This document shows, piece by piece, positions 1 through 8,885 of a DNA stretch of 64,000 bases. The stretch's first letter is position 1; each line of letters begins with the position of its first letter. The notes beneath the pieces are model-generated. The model made no database searches. It saw only the letters and a list, made by a program, of their open reading frames with translations, and was not told the DNA's origin. The stretch covers positions 62,001-126,000 of the forward strand of contig NZ_AZWQ01000023.1 of NCBI RefSeq assembly GCF_000514815.1, written 5' to 3'. Source of the stretch: Salinispora fenicalii (GTDB taxonomy: Bacteria > Actinomycetota > Actinomycetes > Mycobacteriales > Micromonosporaceae). Position numbers and translations under genes: made by a program.

Positions 1-1
1 G

Positions 2-688
2 GATCGGGTCCGTGTCGACATCCACACCGCCCGGCCGGGCATCGTTATCGGCCGTAAGGGTGCCGAGGCCGACCGGATCCGCGGCAAGCTCGAGAAGCTG
101 ACCGGCAAGCAGGTCCAGCTCAACATCATCGAGGTGAAGAGCCCCGAGTCGGACGCGCAGCTCGTCGCGCAGGGCGTGGCCGAGCAGCTGTCCAGCCGGG
201 TCAGCTTCCGTCGGGCGATGCGCAAGGCCATGCAGTCGGCGATGAAGAACCCGGTCTGCAAGGGCATCCGGGTGCAGGTCTCGGGGCGGCTCGGTGGTGC
301 CGAGATGAGCCGGACCGAGTTCTACCGCGAGGGCCGGGTCCCGCTGCACACGCTGCGGGCCAACATCGAGTACGGCTTCTTTGAGGCCCGGACCACCTTC
401 GGCCGCATCGGTGTGAAGGTTTGGATCTACAAGGGCGACGCGGTGCCGGGCCGGGAGACCCCAGCCGAGGCTCCGTCGCGTCCGCGGCGGGAGCGTGGCG
501 ACCGCTCGGAGCGTCCGCGTCGGGGTAGGTCTGGTTCCTCCGGTACCACCGCTGGTGGCACCGAGGCCGGCCGAGCCGCCGCGACCACCATCGCGCAGGC
601 GGCCGAGACGCCGAGCGGCGAGTCGGTGGATGCTGGCGCGGTCGCGTCGGCCGCCACCCAGCCGGCAGAAACGCAGCAGGAGGGCTGA
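2..688 (+). CDS. rpsC: 30S ribosomal protein S3 (5' truncated)
   Basis: S3 sits at the mRNA entry side of the small subunit head and helps unwind mRNA. The reading frame is open from base 2, so the start codon lies before the window. The type-II KH-domain loop GRKG is at residues 17-20 of the fragment, followed by the S3 C-terminal domain ([17 protein letters not shown]). After WIYKGD there is a tail of about 85 residues, first Arg/Pro/Ser rich and then Ala/Thr/Glu rich, which is longer than the E. coli S3 end; such low-complexity tails are common on actinobacterial ribosomal proteins. It is followed after 3 bases by rplP in the classical S10-operon order. Confidence 0.97.
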   Translation, partial: DRVRVDIHTARPGIVIGRKGAEADRIRGKLEKLTGKQVQLNIIEVKSPESDAQLVAQGVAEQLSSRVSFRRAMRKAMQSAMKNPVCKGIRVQVSGRLGGAEMSRTEFYREGRVPLHTLRANIEYGFFEARTTFGRIGVKVWIYKGDAVPGRETPAEAPSRPRRERGDRSERPRRGRSGSSGTTAGGTEAGRAAATTIAQAAETPSGESVDAGAVASAATQPAETQQEG

Positions 689-691
689 CAG

Positions 692-1117
692 ATGCTGATG
701 CCGCGCAAGCCCCCGAAGGGCTTCCGCAAGCCGCACCACCCGGACCGCAGTGGCGCGTCCAAGGGCGGTAACCGGGTGGTGTTCGGCGAGTTCGGGATCC
801 AGGCTCTCGAGCCGGCCTACGTGACCAACCGCCAGATTGAGTCGGCGCGTATCGCGATGACCCGGCACATCAAGCGTGGTGGCAAGGTCTGGATCACCAT
901 TTTCCCGGACCAGGCGCTCACCAAGAAGCCGGCGGAGACCCGGATGGGTTCCGGTAAGGGCTCCCCCGAGTGGTGGGTCGCGAACGTGAAGCCGGGGCGG
1001 GTTCTCTTCGAGATGTCCTTCCCCAACGAGCAGATCGCGCGTGAGGCGATGCGTCGCGCGATTCACAAGCTCCCGATGAAGTGCCGGATTGTTACACGCG
1101 AAGTGGGTGAATCCTGA
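692..1117 (+). CDS. rplP: 50S ribosomal protein L16
   Basis: L16 lines the tRNA corridor near the peptidyl-transferase centre and contacts the aminoacyl-tRNA elbow. The 141-residue product starts [18 protein letters not shown] and carries the family blocks [29 protein letters not shown] and GRVLFEM; the length is normal for bacterial L16. The ATG at 692 is used because L16 proteins generally begin MLMP; the second ATG, at 698, is the alternative. It lies 3 bases after rpsC, and its stop overlaps the rpmC start by one base (TGATG), implying translational coupling. Confidence 0.98.
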
Positions 1118-1353
1118 TGGCAGCGGGCGTTAAGGCCGCCGAGCTGCGTGAGCTCTCCGAGGAGGAGTTGGTCACGAAGCTGCGCGAGGCTAAGGCGGAG
1201 CTGTTCAACCTCCGCGTGCAGGCCGCAACCGGGCAGCTGGACAACAACCGGCGGCTGCAGGTCATTCGTCGGGAGATCGCCCGGATCTACACGATCATGC
1301 GTGAACGCGAGCTGGGGCTCTCGGCCGCGCCGACTGAGGTGACTGCAGGATGA
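1117..1353 (+). CDS. rpmC: 50S ribosomal protein L29
   Basis: L29 is a small helical protein near the polypeptide exit tunnel, where trigger factor and SRP dock. The 78-residue product has the L29 signature [16 protein letters not shown] followed by a basic helix, [13 protein letters not shown]. About 14 extra residues follow the core ([14 protein letters not shown]), slightly longer than E. coli L29. The ATG overlaps the rplP stop by one base, and its own stop overlaps the rpsQ start as ATGA, so rplP, rpmC and rpsQ are probably translated as a coupled chain. Confidence 0.97.
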   Translation: MAAGVKAAELRELSEEELVTKLREAKAELFNLRVQAATGQLDNNRRLQVIRREIARIYTIMRERELGLSAAPTEVTAG

Positions 1354-1625
1354 GCGAGAACACCACCGCGACCACGCGGGCCCGCCGGAAGGTGCGTGAG
1401 GGCCTCGTGGTCAGCGACAAGATGGACAAGACCGTTGTCGTCGAGGTCGAGGACCGCGTCAAGCACGGGCTGTACGGCAAGATCATGCGCCGTACCAGCA
1501 AGCTGAAGGTCCACGACGAGCAGAACTCGGCCGGCATCGGCGACCGGGTCCTGATCATGGAGACCCGGCCGTTGTCTGCCACCAAGCGGTGGCGGCTCGT
1601 GGAGATCCTCGAGAAGGCCAAGTAG
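1350..1625 (+). CDS. rpsQ: 30S ribosomal protein S17
   Basis: S17 is a primary 16S rRNA binder that nucleates 5'-domain assembly. The 91-residue OB-fold protein shows the family blocks [27 protein letters not shown] and [19 protein letters not shown] short Thr/Ala-rich N-terminal extension ([14 protein letters not shown]) precedes the core. The start overlaps the rpmC stop (ATGA). It is the last gene before a 98-base spacer containing a hairpin, so the transcript may be partly attenuated or processed there. Confidence 0.97.
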   Translation: MSENTTATTRARRKVREGLVVSDKMDKTVVVEVEDRVKHGLYGKIMRRTSKLKVHDEQNSAGIGDRVLIMETRPLSATKRWRLVEILEKAK

Positions 1626-1673
1626 CGAAGGCTCGAGCTCGGCCGGTTCCGGTCGGGCGCAGGTTCCGCCAGG

Positions 1674-1699
1674 CTCCGGCCGCCGTGGTGCGGCCGGAG
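1674..1699 (+). terminator. GC-rich hairpin between rpsQ and rplN
   Basis: CTCCGGCCGC (1674-1683) pairs perfectly with GCGGCCGGAG (1690-1699) around a 6-base loop. There is no T run after it, so it could be a weak attenuator, an RNA-processing site or a stability element rather than a full terminator; rplN follows 24 bases later with its own ribosome-binding site (AGGAG, 1713-1717). Confidence 0.5.
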
Positions 1700-1723
1700 A
1701 ACCGGCAGACATAGGAGATAGAC

Positions 1724-2092
1724 GTGATTCAGCAGGAGTCGCGACTGCGCGTCGCCGACAACACGGGTGCCCGGGAGATCCTGTGCATCCGGGTGCTCGG
1801 CGGCTCCGGTCGGCGCTACGCGAGCATCGGCGACGTCATCGTGGCCACCGTCAAGGACGCGATCCCGGGTGCCGGTGTCAAGAAGGGCGATGTCGTCAAG
1901 GCGGTCGTCGTCCGTACCGCCAAGGAGAAGCGGCGACCGGACGGCTCGTACATCCGCTTCGACGAGAACGCCGCCGTCATCATCAAGGACGGTGGGGACC
2001 CGCGTGGCACCCGTATCTTCGGCCCGGTTGGCCGGGAGCTGCGGGACAAGCGGTTCATGAAGATTATTTCTCTCGCGCCGGAGGTGTTGTGA
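1724..2092 (+). CDS. rplN: 50S ribosomal protein L14
   Basis: L14 binds 23S rRNA at the subunit interface and forms bridge B8; it is also the docking point for the silencing factor RsfS. The 122-residue product is the standard length and starts [17 protein letters not shown] from a GTG codon, with AGGAG 6 bases upstream at 1713-1717. Family blocks such as [14 protein letters not shown] and [11 protein letters not shown] are intact. It begins the rplN-rplX-rplE group after the rpsQ-rplN hairpin. Its stop lies inside the rplX GTG start (GTGA). Confidence 0.98.
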   Translation: MIQQESRLRVADNTGAREILCIRVLGGSGRRYASIGDVIVATVKDAIPGAGVKKGDVVKAVVVRTAKEKRRPDGSYIRFDENAAVIIKDGGDPRGTRIFGPVGRELRDKRFMKIISLAPEVL

Positions 2093-2433
2093 CCGTGAAG
2101 GTCAAGAAGGGCGACACGGTCGTCGTCATCGCCGGCAAGGACAAGGGTGCCAAGGGTAAGGTCATCGCGGCCTACCCGCGGCAGGACAAGGTCCTGGTCG
2201 AGGGCGTGAACCGGGTCAAGAAGCACACCCGCATCAGCACCACCCAGCGTGGCGCGAAGACCGGTGGCATCGTCACCCAGGAGGCTCCGATCCACGTTTC
2301 GAACGTGATGGTCTTGGACTCCGACGGCAAGCCGACCCGGGTCGGCTACCGGATCGACGACAATGGCCAGAAGGTCCGCATCGCGCGTAGAACCGGTAAG
2401 GAACTGTCGCGTAGCACCGGTAAGGACCTGTGA
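2089..2433 (+). CDS. rplX: 50S ribosomal protein L24
   Basis: L24 initiates large-subunit assembly and lies at the tunnel exit. The product is about 114 residues with a KOW motif near the N terminus ([20 protein letters not shown]), then [14 protein letters not shown]. The reading frame is open far upstream, overlapping rplN. The start was chosen at the GTG at 2089, which forms a GTGA overlap with the rplN stop; the in-frame GTG at 2095 is a near-equal alternative, since GGAGG (2080-2084) lies 4 and 10 bases upstream of the two. The C-terminal tail ([15 protein letters not shown]) is basic and slightly extended. Confidence 0.93.
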   Translation: MTVKVKKGDTVVVIAGKDKGAKGKVIAAYPRQDKVLVEGVNRVKKHTRISTTQRGAKTGGIVTQEAPIHVSNVMVLDSDGKPTRVGYRIDDNGQKVRIARRTGKELSRSTGKDL

Positions 2434-3002
2434 TGACCACGGCTACCGAAACCAAGACCATGCCGCGCCTCAAGGAGCGGTACCGTAACGAGATCGTGGG
2501 CCAGCTGCGGGAGCAGTACAAGTACGGCAACCCGATGCAGGTGCCGCGCCTGGTCAAGATCGTTGTCAACATGGGTGTCGGCGAGGCCGCTCGGGACGCC
2601 AAGCTGATTGACGGCGCGGTCCGCGATCTGGCCACCATCACCGGCCAGAAGCCCCAGGTTAGGCGGGCCACCAAGTCCATCGCGCAGTTCAAGCTGCGGG
2701 AGGGCATGCCGATCGGCGCGAAGGTCACTCTGCGCGGCGACCGGATGTGGGAGTTTCTGGACCGGCTGCTCTCCATCGCGCTGCCGCGTATCCGCGACTT
2801 CCGCGGTCTCGACGGGCGCAAGCTCGACGGGAACGGCAACTACACGTTCGGTCTGACCGAGCAGTCGGTGTTCCACGAGATCGACCAGGACAAGATCGAT
2901 CGCCAGCGGGGCATGGACATCACGGTGGTCACCACCGCCACGACCGACGATGAGGGCCGGGCGCTGCTCAAGTTCCTGGGCTTCCCGTTCAAGGAGAACT
3001 GA
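2433..3002 (+). CDS. rplE: 50S ribosomal protein L5
   Basis: L5 carries 5S rRNA into the central protuberance and contacts P-site tRNA. The 189-residue product has the L5 core [32 protein letters not shown] and [14 protein letters not shown]. The ATG at 2433 is favoured because it overlaps the rplX stop by one base (TGATG); an in-frame GTG sits directly before it and another ATG at 2460 would give a shorter protein. rpsN begins two bases after the stop, so the two are closely coupled. Confidence 0.96.
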   Translation: MTTATETKTMPRLKERYRNEIVGQLREQYKYGNPMQVPRLVKIVVNMGVGEAARDAKLIDGAVRDLATITGQKPQVRRATKSIAQFKLREGMPIGAKVTLRGDRMWEFLDRLLSIALPRIRDFRGLDGRKLDGNGNYTFGLTEQSVFHEIDQDKIDRQRGMDITVVTTATTDDEGRALLKFLGFPFKEN

Positions 3003-3003
3003 G

Positions 3004-3189
3004 ATGGCCAAGAAGGCGCTGATCCTCAAGGCGGCCGCGAAGCCGAAGTTCTCGGTTCGCGCGTACACCCGCTGCCAGCGGTGCGGGCGTCCGAAGGCGG
3101 TCTACCGCAAGTTCGGTCTCTGCCGGGTCTGCATCCGGGAGATGGCCCACCGCGGTGAGCTGCCCGGCGTGTCCAAGGCTTCCTGGTAA
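3004..3189 (+). CDS. rpsN: 30S ribosomal protein S14, zinc-binding type Z
   Basis: S14 is needed for assembly of the head of the 30S subunit. At 61 residues this is the short type-Z form: the zinc ribbon is Cys24, Cys27, Cys40, Cys43 (CQRC and CRVC). The longer, cysteine-free paralogue that many actinobacteria use under zinc starvation is not in this window. The ATG lies just after the rplE stop; longer in-frame upstream codons overlap rplE and do not look like S14. It is followed by an untranslated spacer of about 90 bases before rpsH. Confidence 0.97.
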   Translation: MAKKALILKAAAKPKFSVRAYTRCQRCGRPKAVYRKFGLCRVCIREMAHRGELPGVSKASW

Positions 3190-3281
3190 TAGCCCGGCGC
3201 GCTCCGCGCGTCAGCTGCACTGTCTCTTCGCCGTAGGCCCGGGATCCGCGGGAACCCCGGCGAGAAAGGTTGACGAGTTTA

Positions 3282-3689
3282 ATGACGATGACCGACCCGA
3301 TCGCAGACATGCTCACGCGTCTGCGTAACGCCAACCAGGCGTACCACGACCGGGTGACGATGCCCTACTCGAAGATCAAGGCGAATATCGCCGAGGTCCT
3401 CAAGTCCGAGGGGTACATCAGCACCTGGTTGGTCGAGGAGCCCGAGGAGAGCGCCGTCGGCAAGCGACTGGTCGTCGAGCTGAAGTACGGCCAGAACCGC
3501 GAGCGGAGCCTGGCCGGCATCAAGCGTGTGTCCAAGCCCGGCCTGCGGGTGTACGCCAAGTCGGGTGAGCTCCCACGGGTGCTCGGCGGGCTTGGCGTGG
3601 CGATCATTTCGACGTCCCAGGGGCTGCTCACTGATCGGCAGGCCCGCAAGCGGAGCGTTGGCGGGGAAGTCCTCGCCTTCGTCTGGTAA
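3282..3689 (+). CDS. rpsH: 30S ribosomal protein S8
   Basis: S8 binds helix 21 of 16S rRNA and in enterobacteria represses spc-operon translation. The 135-residue product starts [20 protein letters not shown], a typical S8 opening, and ends with the conserved [25 protein letters not shown] 3282 was chosen; the in-frame TTG at 3270 is too close to the AGAAAGG element (3263-3269), and ATG 3288 is a weaker alternative. No S8-type feedback site was identified in the spc genes, so autoregulation is only a possibility. Confidence 0.96.
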   Translation: MTMTDPIADMLTRLRNANQAYHDRVTMPYSKIKANIAEVLKSEGYISTWLVEEPEESAVGKRLVVELKYGQNRERSLAGIKRVSKPGLRVYAKSGELPRVLGGLGVAIISTSQGLLTDRQARKRSVGGEVLAFVW

Positions 3690-3705
3690 CGGGAGACAGG
3701 TAGAA

Positions 3706-4248
3706 ATGTCGCGTATTGGACGTAAGTCGATCCCGGTGCCAGCCGGCGTTGACGTCACGATCGCCGGCCAGACCGTTACGGTCAAGGGCCCCAAGGGCGA
3801 GCTCTCGCACACCGTCGCCGAGCCGATCACGATCGAGCGGGCGGAGGACGGGCAGCTGAACGTGGCTCGCCCGAATGACGAGCGCAAGGCCAAGGAGCTG
3901 CACGGACTGAGCCGTACCCTGGTCGCCAACATGATCGTCGGTGTGACCGAGGGCTACCGGAAGAGTCTGGAGATCGCGGGCACCGGTTACCGGGTGACCG
4001 CGAAGGGCAAGGACCTCGAGTTTGCGCTCGGGTTCTCGCACCCGGTCACCGTGGTGGCGCCGGAAGGCATCACCTTCTCGGTGGAGAAGCCGACGCTGTT
4101 CCACGTGGCCGGCATCAACAAGCAGTTGGTCGGTGAGGTCGCCGCGAACATCCGGAAGATCCGTCCGCCGGAGCCCTACAAGGGCAAGGGCGTGAAGTAC
4201 CAGGGTGAAGTGATCCGCCGTAAGGCCGGAAAGGCAGGTAAGAAGTGA
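3706..4248 (+). CDS. rplF: 50S ribosomal protein L6
   Basis: L6 sits next to the sarcin-ricin loop near the elongation-factor binding site. The 180-residue protein has the usual two related domains: [14 protein letters not shown] near the start, the C-terminal domain from about residue 85, and the signature block [15 protein letters not shown] near the end. The frame is open upstream inside rpsH, but the ATG at 3706, 16 bases after the rpsH stop, matches the normal L6 N terminus. Its stop overlaps the rplR start (GTGA). Confidence 0.97.
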   Translation: MSRIGRKSIPVPAGVDVTIAGQTVTVKGPKGELSHTVAEPITIERAEDGQLNVARPNDERKAKELHGLSRTLVANMIVGVTEGYRKSLEIAGTGYRVTAKGKDLEFALGFSHPVTVVAPEGITFSVEKPTLFHVAGINKQLVGEVAANIRKIRPPEPYKGKGVKYQGEVIRRKAGKAGKK

Positions 4249-4634
4249 GCGCCACGCTGCTCAAGCGTCGCCGCGGCGTCGCCGCCAAGCGCGCCGTCGG
4301 GCGGGCGCGCCGGCACTTCCGGGTCCGCCGGCAGGTCAGTGGGACGCCCGCGCGTCCCCGCCTGGTGGTCACCCGTTCGCTGCGGCACATCGTCGCCCAG
4401 ATCGTGGACGACACCAAGGGGCACACCCTGGTGTCGGCCTCGACCCTGGATGCCTCGCTGCGGGGCACCGAGGGCGACAAGAGTGCCTTGGCCGGCAAGG
4501 TCGGCGTCCTGCTCGCCGAGCGGGCGAAGGCCGCTGGTATCGCGAAGGTCGTCTTCGACCGCGGTGGCAACCGGTATGCGGGGCGGGTCGCCGCGCTTGC
4601 CGACGCCGCCCGCGAAGCCGGGCTCGAGTTCTGA
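4245..4634 (+). CDS. rplR: 50S ribosomal protein L18
   Basis: L18 binds 5S rRNA and with L5 anchors it in the central protuberance. The 129-residue product has the basic N-terminal arm ([19 protein letters not shown]) followed by the core ending [28 protein letters not shown], which is strongly conserved. It starts with GTG inside the rplF stop (GTGA overlap), so translation is probably coupled. A 34-base gap with a good AGAAGGAAGG-type ribosome-binding site precedes rpsE. Confidence 0.97.
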   Translation: MSATLLKRRRGVAAKRAVGRARRHFRVRRQVSGTPARPRLVVTRSLRHIVAQIVDDTKGHTLVSASTLDASLRGTEGDKSALAGKVGVLLAERAKAAGIAKVVFDRGGNRYAGRVAALADAAREAGLEF

Positions 4635-4668
4635 CAAACCCCGTCACGAGAGAGAAGGAAGGCTGCTG

Positions 4669-5283
4669 ATGCCAGGTCAACAGCGCCGTGGCGGCGGGTC
4701 CGGTGGCAACGAGGGTGGTCGCCGCGACAACCGCCGTGAGGGCGGCCGCGGAAACGCGCCCGTCGAGAAGACCCCGCACCTCGAGCGGGTCGTCGCAATC
4801 AACCGCGTCGCAAAGGTCGTGAAGGGTGGTCGTCGCTTCAGCTTCACCGCCCTGGTGATCGTGGGCGACGGCGACGGCACCGTCGGTGTGGGCTACGGAA
4901 AGGCCAAGGAGGTGCCCGCGGCGATCGCCAAGGGTGTCGAGGAGGCCAAGAAGCACTTCTTCAAGGTGCCGCGGATTGGTCAGTCCATCCCGCACCCGGT
5001 GCAGGGCGAGGACGCCGCTGGCGTCGTGCTGCTGAAGCCGGCTTCGGCCGGTACCGGTGTTATCGCCGGCGGCCCGGTCCGGGCCGTACTGGAGTGCGCC
5101 GGTATTCACGATGTGCTCTCGAAGAGCCTCGGGTCGTCCAACCCGATCAATATCGTGCACGCCACGCTGGCGGCGCTGAAGGGGCTTGAGTCCCCCGAGG
5201 CCGTCGCCTCCCGGCGAGGCCTGCCGGTGGAGGACGTTGCGCCGGCGGCCATGCTGGCATCGCGGGCGGAGGTGGCGTCCTGA
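4669..5283 (+). CDS. rpsE: 30S ribosomal protein S5
   Basis: S5 lies at the back of the 30S subunit; it helps control decoding fidelity and lines the mRNA entry helicase site. The 204-residue product has a 35-residue Gly/Arg-rich N-terminal extension ([20 protein letters not shown]), then the dsRBD-like S5 N-domain ([20 protein letters not shown]) and the ribosomal fold domain with [14 protein letters not shown] and [12 protein letters not shown]. The reading frame is open upstream across rplR; ATG 4669 was chosen for its adjacent purine-rich ribosome-binding site and S5-like N terminus. The stop overlaps rpmD by one base. Confidence 0.97.
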   Translation: MPGQQRRGGGSGGNEGGRRDNRREGGRGNAPVEKTPHLERVVAINRVAKVVKGGRRFSFTALVIVGDGDGTVGVGYGKAKEVPAAIAKGVEEAKKHFFKVPRIGQSIPHPVQGEDAAGVVLLKPASAGTGVIAGGPVRAVLECAGIHDVLSKSLGSSNPINIVHATLAALKGLESPEAVASRRGLPVEDVAPAAMLASRAEVAS

Positions 5284-5465
5284 TGGCTCGCCTGAAGGTC
5301 ACCCAGGTCCGGTCCGAGATTGGGACCAAGCAGAATCAGCGAAACTCGCTGCGTTCGCTCGGGCTCAAGCGGATCAATGACGTGGTGGTCAAGGAGGACC
5401 GTCCGGAGATTCGCGGCATGATCTTCACGGTCAACCACCTCGTGAAGGTCGAGGAGGTCGAGTAA
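5283..5465 (+). CDS. rpmD: 50S ribosomal protein L30
   Basis: L30 is a small large-subunit protein that stabilises 23S rRNA domain II. The 60-residue product ([20 protein letters not shown], then [17 protein letters not shown]) matches the short bacterial L30 type. The ATG overlaps the rpsE stop (TGATG), and its TAA overlaps the rplO ATG (TAATG), giving a three-gene coupled set rpsE-rpmD-rplO. Confidence 0.97.
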   Translation: MARLKVTQVRSEIGTKQNQRNSLRSLGLKRINDVVVKEDRPEIRGMIFTVNHLVKVEEVE

Positions 5466-5908
5466 TGACGATCAAGGTCCACCACCTGCGTCCGGCGCCG
5501 GGTGCCAAGATGGCCAAGACCCGTGTGGGTCGTGGTGAGGGCTCCAAGGGCAAGACCGCCGGTCGCGGTACCAAGGGGTCCAAGGCCCGGAAGAACATCT
5601 CGGCGGCGTTCGAGGGTGGGCAGATGCCTATCCACATGCGGTTGCCGAAGATGAAGGGCTTCAAGAACAAGTTCAAGGTGACGTTCCAGGTCGTCAACCT
5701 GGAGCGGCTCGCCGAGCTGTTCCCGAACGGCGGCCAGGTTGGCCCGGCCGAGCTGGTCGATGTCGGTGCGGTCCGCAAGGGTCAGCCGGTGAAGATTCTC
5801 GGCACCGGTGACCTCGGTGGCGTGACCCTCCAGGTCTCGGCACAGGCGTTCAGCGCGTCGGCCAAGGAGAAGATCACCGCTGCCGGTGGTTCGATCACCG
5901 AGCTGTAA
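5465..5908 (+). CDS. rplO: 50S ribosomal protein L15
   Basis: L15 is a late-assembly protein that threads a long N-terminal arm into 23S rRNA. The 147-residue product has the basic Gly-rich arm ([19 protein letters not shown]), the block [18 protein letters not shown], and the C-terminal signature [19 protein letters not shown]. It is the last gene of the proximal spc segment: a long stem-loop follows within 10 bases, separating it from secY by more than 900 bases. Confidence 0.97.
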   Translation: MTIKVHHLRPAPGAKMAKTRVGRGEGSKGKTAGRGTKGSKARKNISAAFEGGQMPIHMRLPKMKGFKNKFKVTFQVVNLERLAELFPNGGQVGPAELVDVGAVRKGQPVKILGTGDLGGVTLQVSAQAFSASAKEKITAAGGSITEL

Positions 5909-5914
5909 GAGTTC

Positions 5915-5957
5915 TGCGGCGTGGGCAGATCGGGAAGCCGATCATGCCCACGCCGCA
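5915..5957 (+). terminator. Strong stem-loop terminator after rplO
   Basis: TGCGGCGTGGGCA (5915-5927) pairs with TGCCCACGCCGCA (5945-5957), and the stem continues with GATCGG/CCGATC inside, separated only by one bulged A and closed by a GAAG loop: about 19 base pairs. There is no T run, as is usual for high-GC actinobacterial terminators. It begins 6 bases after the rplO stop and would end or reduce read-through into secY. Confidence 0.85.
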
Positions 5958-6039
5958 ACTCGTTGGCCGCCGCTATGTGGCCTGGGCTTCGTTGTCGGGG
6001 ACATGAAGCATCCCGAATCGGTTGCGGTGTGGTTCACCT

Positions 6040-6055
6040 GGCTGTTTGAACAGCC
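6040..6055. promoter_or_regulatory. Palindrome GGCTGTT-N2-AACAGCC
   Basis: Perfect 7-base inverted repeat with a 2-base centre in the A+T-rich secY upstream region. The shape suggests a dimeric repressor site, but no matching family was recognised, and the distance to secY (about 770 bases) makes direct control of that gene uncertain. Confidence 0.25.
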
Positions 6056-6504
6056 GGAGAGTCGTACAGTGCTTGGTTCTACAGATCCTGCGTCCGGCGT
6101 TCGGTTTTGCTTCTCGAACGGGTGGGAACGTAGTTTGGGGCGGCCAGCTTTGCTGTGGCTGCGGTAGCTTTTGAAGCCTGGCCGTGTTGATTGCGGTGGG
6201 TTTTTTCCTCGAATTGGCTAGGCGGCAGCGTTAACCTTGTTTCCAGGTTTAGCCGCGTAGCTACCCGAGAGTATTCGAATCCGGATGCGGTAAATGGTCG
6301 GCGACGCCGCCTTCGCGCGTGCGTGGAGTGCCTGATGTAGATCTCATCCGGCGATGGCGGATGGGTAGGCGAGGTCTGGATGTGGCCGCGGCAGGCGCCA
6401 GCGTGGTGGCTGTTTTCGAGGCCGGCCCAGTCGAGACTGAGTCGAGAGTGGGGCCGGGGAGCGGGCCGAGACCGGGACTGCGAGGGTCCTTGCTACTGTT
6501 CGCT

Positions 6505-6519
6505 ATTGTTGCTAACAAT
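6505..6519. promoter_or_regulatory. Palindrome ATTGTT-GCT-AACAAT
   Basis: Perfect 6-base inverted repeat with a 3-base centre in the most A+T-rich part of the rplO-secY spacer. It could be an operator near the secY promoter; the binding protein is unknown. Confidence 0.3.
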
Positions 6520-6825
6520 TCTGCACGCTAGCGTACGGGTGGTGCCGGGTCAATAGAAACTTATAGACTTGATAATTTGGTGCGTCGCTCTCTTGTAGCC
6601 TGATGCGCACGTAGGTTGCTCCGGGCCCCGATGTGGGCGGCCGTGGAGGTTCGGTCCCTCGTCTGTCCGCTTCGTATGTCGCCGGGCGGAACGAGACATG
6701 TCGGCACCCAGTGGTGTGGTGTTGGGCAAGCCTGTTAAGGTGTGACCTCGGCGTCGTCTAGGTCGCCAGTCTGATGGTGCCCGTGTTGGCGAATGGCCAC
6801 GCGGCCTTCGCGCAGGAGGAAGAAC

Positions 6826-8151
6826 TTGCTGTCTGCCTTTCTCAGTGCGTTCCGTACGCCTGACCTGCGCAAGAAGCTGCTGTTCACGATCGGCATCATT
6901 GCGATCTACCGCCTCGGCGCTGCGCTGCCCAGCCCCGGCGTGTCGTATACCAATGTGCAGAAGTGCATCGATGCGACCCAAGGCAGCACCGGCGTACTGA
7001 ACCTGCTCAACCTCTTCTCCGGCGGGGCGTTGCTGCAGCTCTCGGTCTTCGCGCTGGGCATCATGCCCTACATCACCGCGTCGATCATCCTGCAGCTGTT
7101 GACTGTGGTGATCCCCCGGCTGGAGCAGCTCCGTAAGGAGGGTCAGGCCGGCCAAGCGAAGATCACGCAGTACACCCGCTACCTGACCCTCGGGCTCGGT
7201 GTCCTGCAGGCGTCGGCCTTCGTGGCGCTGGCCCGCTCCGGGCAGCTCTTCAACAACCAGTGCGACCAGTTCCCGATCATCCCGGAAGGGACTGGTATCC
7301 CGGACTGGCTGACCCTGAGCATCCTGGTCATGACGATGACCGCGGGCACCGGCGTGGTGATGTGGCTCGGCGAGCTGATCACCGACCGGGGTGTCGGTAA
7401 CGGCATGTCCGTGCTGATCTTCACCTCGATCGCGGCCCGGCTCCCTGCCGAGGGTTGGACGATCAAGGAGAGCCAGGGTTGGGCCAAGTTCCTGCTCGTC
7501 ATCGCCCTGGTGTTGCTCATCATCACCGCGGTCACCTTCATCGAGCAGTCGCAGCGCCGGATCCCGGTGCAGTACGCCAAGCGGATGATCGGCCGGCGGA
7601 TGTACGGCGGCACGTCCACCTACATTCCGCTGAAGGTGAACCAGGCGGGTGTCATCCCGGTCATCTTCGGATCTTCGCTGCTCTACCTGCCGCAGCTGGC
7701 GCTGCAGTTCTTCGATCAGACCGACCCGGGTCGGACCCAGGTGTGGATCCGGGACAACCTGGTCGATCCGACCAGCCCGATCTACATCGTGGTCTACTTC
7801 CTGCTGATCATCTTCTTCACATACTTCTACGTCTCGATCACCTTCAACCCGACCGAGGTCGCGGACAACATGAAGAAGTACGGTGGTTTCGTCCCGGGTA
7901 TCCGTCCGGGCAAGCCGACCGCCGACTACCTCGACTTCATCCTCAGCCGGATCACCCTGCCGGGCGCGCTCTACCTGGCCGTCGTCTCGATCCTGCCGAA
8001 CTTCTTCTTCATCTGGCTCGACCGCCAGCAGTACCTGAACTTCCCGTTCGGCGGTACCGCAGTGCTGATCATGGTTGGTGTCGGTCTTGAGACCACCAAG
8101 CAGATCGAGAGCCAACTGATGCAGCGGAACTACGAAGGGTTCCTGCGGTAG
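6826..8151 (+). CDS. secY: Protein translocase subunit SecY
   Basis: SecY is the channel of the general secretion translocon in the cytoplasmic membrane, working with SecE, SecG and SecA. The product is 441 residues with the expected ten hydrophobic segments; conserved stretches include RLGAALPSPGV near the first segment, GIMPYITASIILQLL and VGLETTKQIESQLMQRNYEGF at the end. The frame is open from an ATG at 6793, but a perfect AGGAGGA (6814-6820) lies 5 bases before a TTG at 6826 that gives the usual N terminus MLSAFLSAFRTPDLRKK, so TTG is taken as the start. adk follows directly after the stop. Confidence 0.96.
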   Translation: MLSAFLSAFRTPDLRKKLLFTIGIIAIYRLGAALPSPGVSYTNVQKCIDATQGSTGVLNLLNLFSGGALLQLSVFALGIMPYITASIILQLLTVVIPRLEQLRKEGQAGQAKITQYTRYLTLGLGVLQASAFVALARSGQLFNNQCDQFPIIPEGTGIPDWLTLSILVMTMTAGTGVVMWLGELITDRGVGNGMSVLIFTSIAARLPAEGWTIKESQGWAKFLLVIALVLLIITAVTFIEQSQRRIPVQYAKRMIGRRMYGGTSTYIPLKVNQAGVIPVIFGSSLLYLPQLALQFFDQTDPGRTQVWIRDNLVDPTSPIYIVVYFLLIIFFTYFYVSITFNPTEVADNMKKYGGFVPGIRPGKPTADYLDFILSRITLPGALYLAVVSILPNFFFIWLDRQQYLNFPFGGTAVLIMVGVGLETTKQIESQLMQRNYEGFLR

Positions 8152-8805
8152 ATGAGACTCGTTCTGGTTGGCCCGCCGGGTGCGGGTAAGGGCACGCAGG
8201 CGGAGTTCGTCGCTGCGCACCTCGCGGTGCCGAAGATCTCCACCGGGGACATCTTCCGGTCCAACGTTTCGCAGGGCACGCCCCTCGGGGTTGAGGCCAA
8301 GCGGTACATGGATGCCGGCGAGTTGGTGCCGGACGAGGTGACCATCAACATGGTCCGGGACCGGCTCGCCGAACCGGACGCCGGTGCGGGATTCCTCCTC
8401 GACGGCTTTCCGCGGACCACCCCACAGGCGGCCGCGCTGGACAAGCTCCTCGTTGACCTGGGCACCGCGCTGGACCTGGTGCTGGAGCTGGTAGTCGACG
8501 ACGACGAAGTCGTTCGGCGGCTCTCCGGCCGGCGTACCTGCCGGGGCTGTGGCAAGGTCTGGCACGTCGAGTTCGACGCCCCCAGCCAGGAGGGGCGCTG
8601 TGACCGGTGTGGTGCCGAGTTGTTCCAGCGCGACGACGACAAGCCGGAGACCATCGCCACCCGGTTGCGGGAGTACGCGGACAAGACTGCGCCGCTAGTG
8701 GACTTCTACGGTGCCCAGAGCAAACTGGTGGGCATCGACGCCACTGGCCCGGTGGAGGATGTCACCGTTCGCGCAATCGACGCTCTGCGGTCCTACAGCG
8801 GCTGA
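8152..8805 (+). CDS. adk: Adenylate kinase
   Basis: Catalyses ATP + AMP = 2 ADP in the cytosol, balancing adenylate pools. The 217-residue protein has the P-loop GPPGAGKGT at residues 7-15, the AMP-binding segment STGDIFR, and FLLDGFPRT. It is the long-lid form with a zinc finger: Cys130, Cys133, Cys150, Cys153, as in Bacillus and unlike E. coli Adk, and also unlike the short-lid mycobacterial form. Its ATG starts at the base after the secY stop, so the two are tightly coupled, followed by map. Confidence 0.97.
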   Translation: MRLVLVGPPGAGKGTQAEFVAAHLAVPKISTGDIFRSNVSQGTPLGVEAKRYMDAGELVPDEVTINMVRDRLAEPDAGAGFLLDGFPRTTPQAAALDKLLVDLGTALDLVLELVVDDDEVVRRLSGRRTCRGCGKVWHVEFDAPSQEGRCDRCGAELFQRDDDKPETIATRLREYADKTAPLVDFYGAQSKLVGIDATGPVEDVTVRAIDALRSYSG

Positions 8806-8885
8806 GCTTCAGCACCGCGGACAGAGACCCCGTAGCGGGTTTCGTGGCGGCGTGCCCCGCTCTTCGGTAAGAAAGGTTCACCTCG

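Larger units (their letters stand above)
5958..6825. other. Long non-coding spacer rplO-secY
   Basis: This stretch of roughly 870 bases holds no convincing gene; the short open frames on both strands lack coding character. It is noticeably richer in A+T than the rest of the window, especially 6490-6600. Two palindromes stand out: GGCTGTT-tg-AACAGCC at 6040-6055 and ATTGTT-gct-AACAAT at 6505-6519. A TATAGACTTGATAAT segment near 6562-6576 resembles promoter DNA. It most likely carries the secY-adk-map promoter(s) and a long leader. Confidence 0.6.

Noticed and set aside
5886..6167. 93-codon frame after rplO
   Set aside because: It runs through the rplO terminator stem and has no ribosome-binding site or conserved pattern.
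6550..8565. 671-codon minus-strand frame opposite secY and adk
   Set aside because: Antisense to clear genes, with composition (Arg/His/Asp/Gln) typical of antisense codon bias; no motif.
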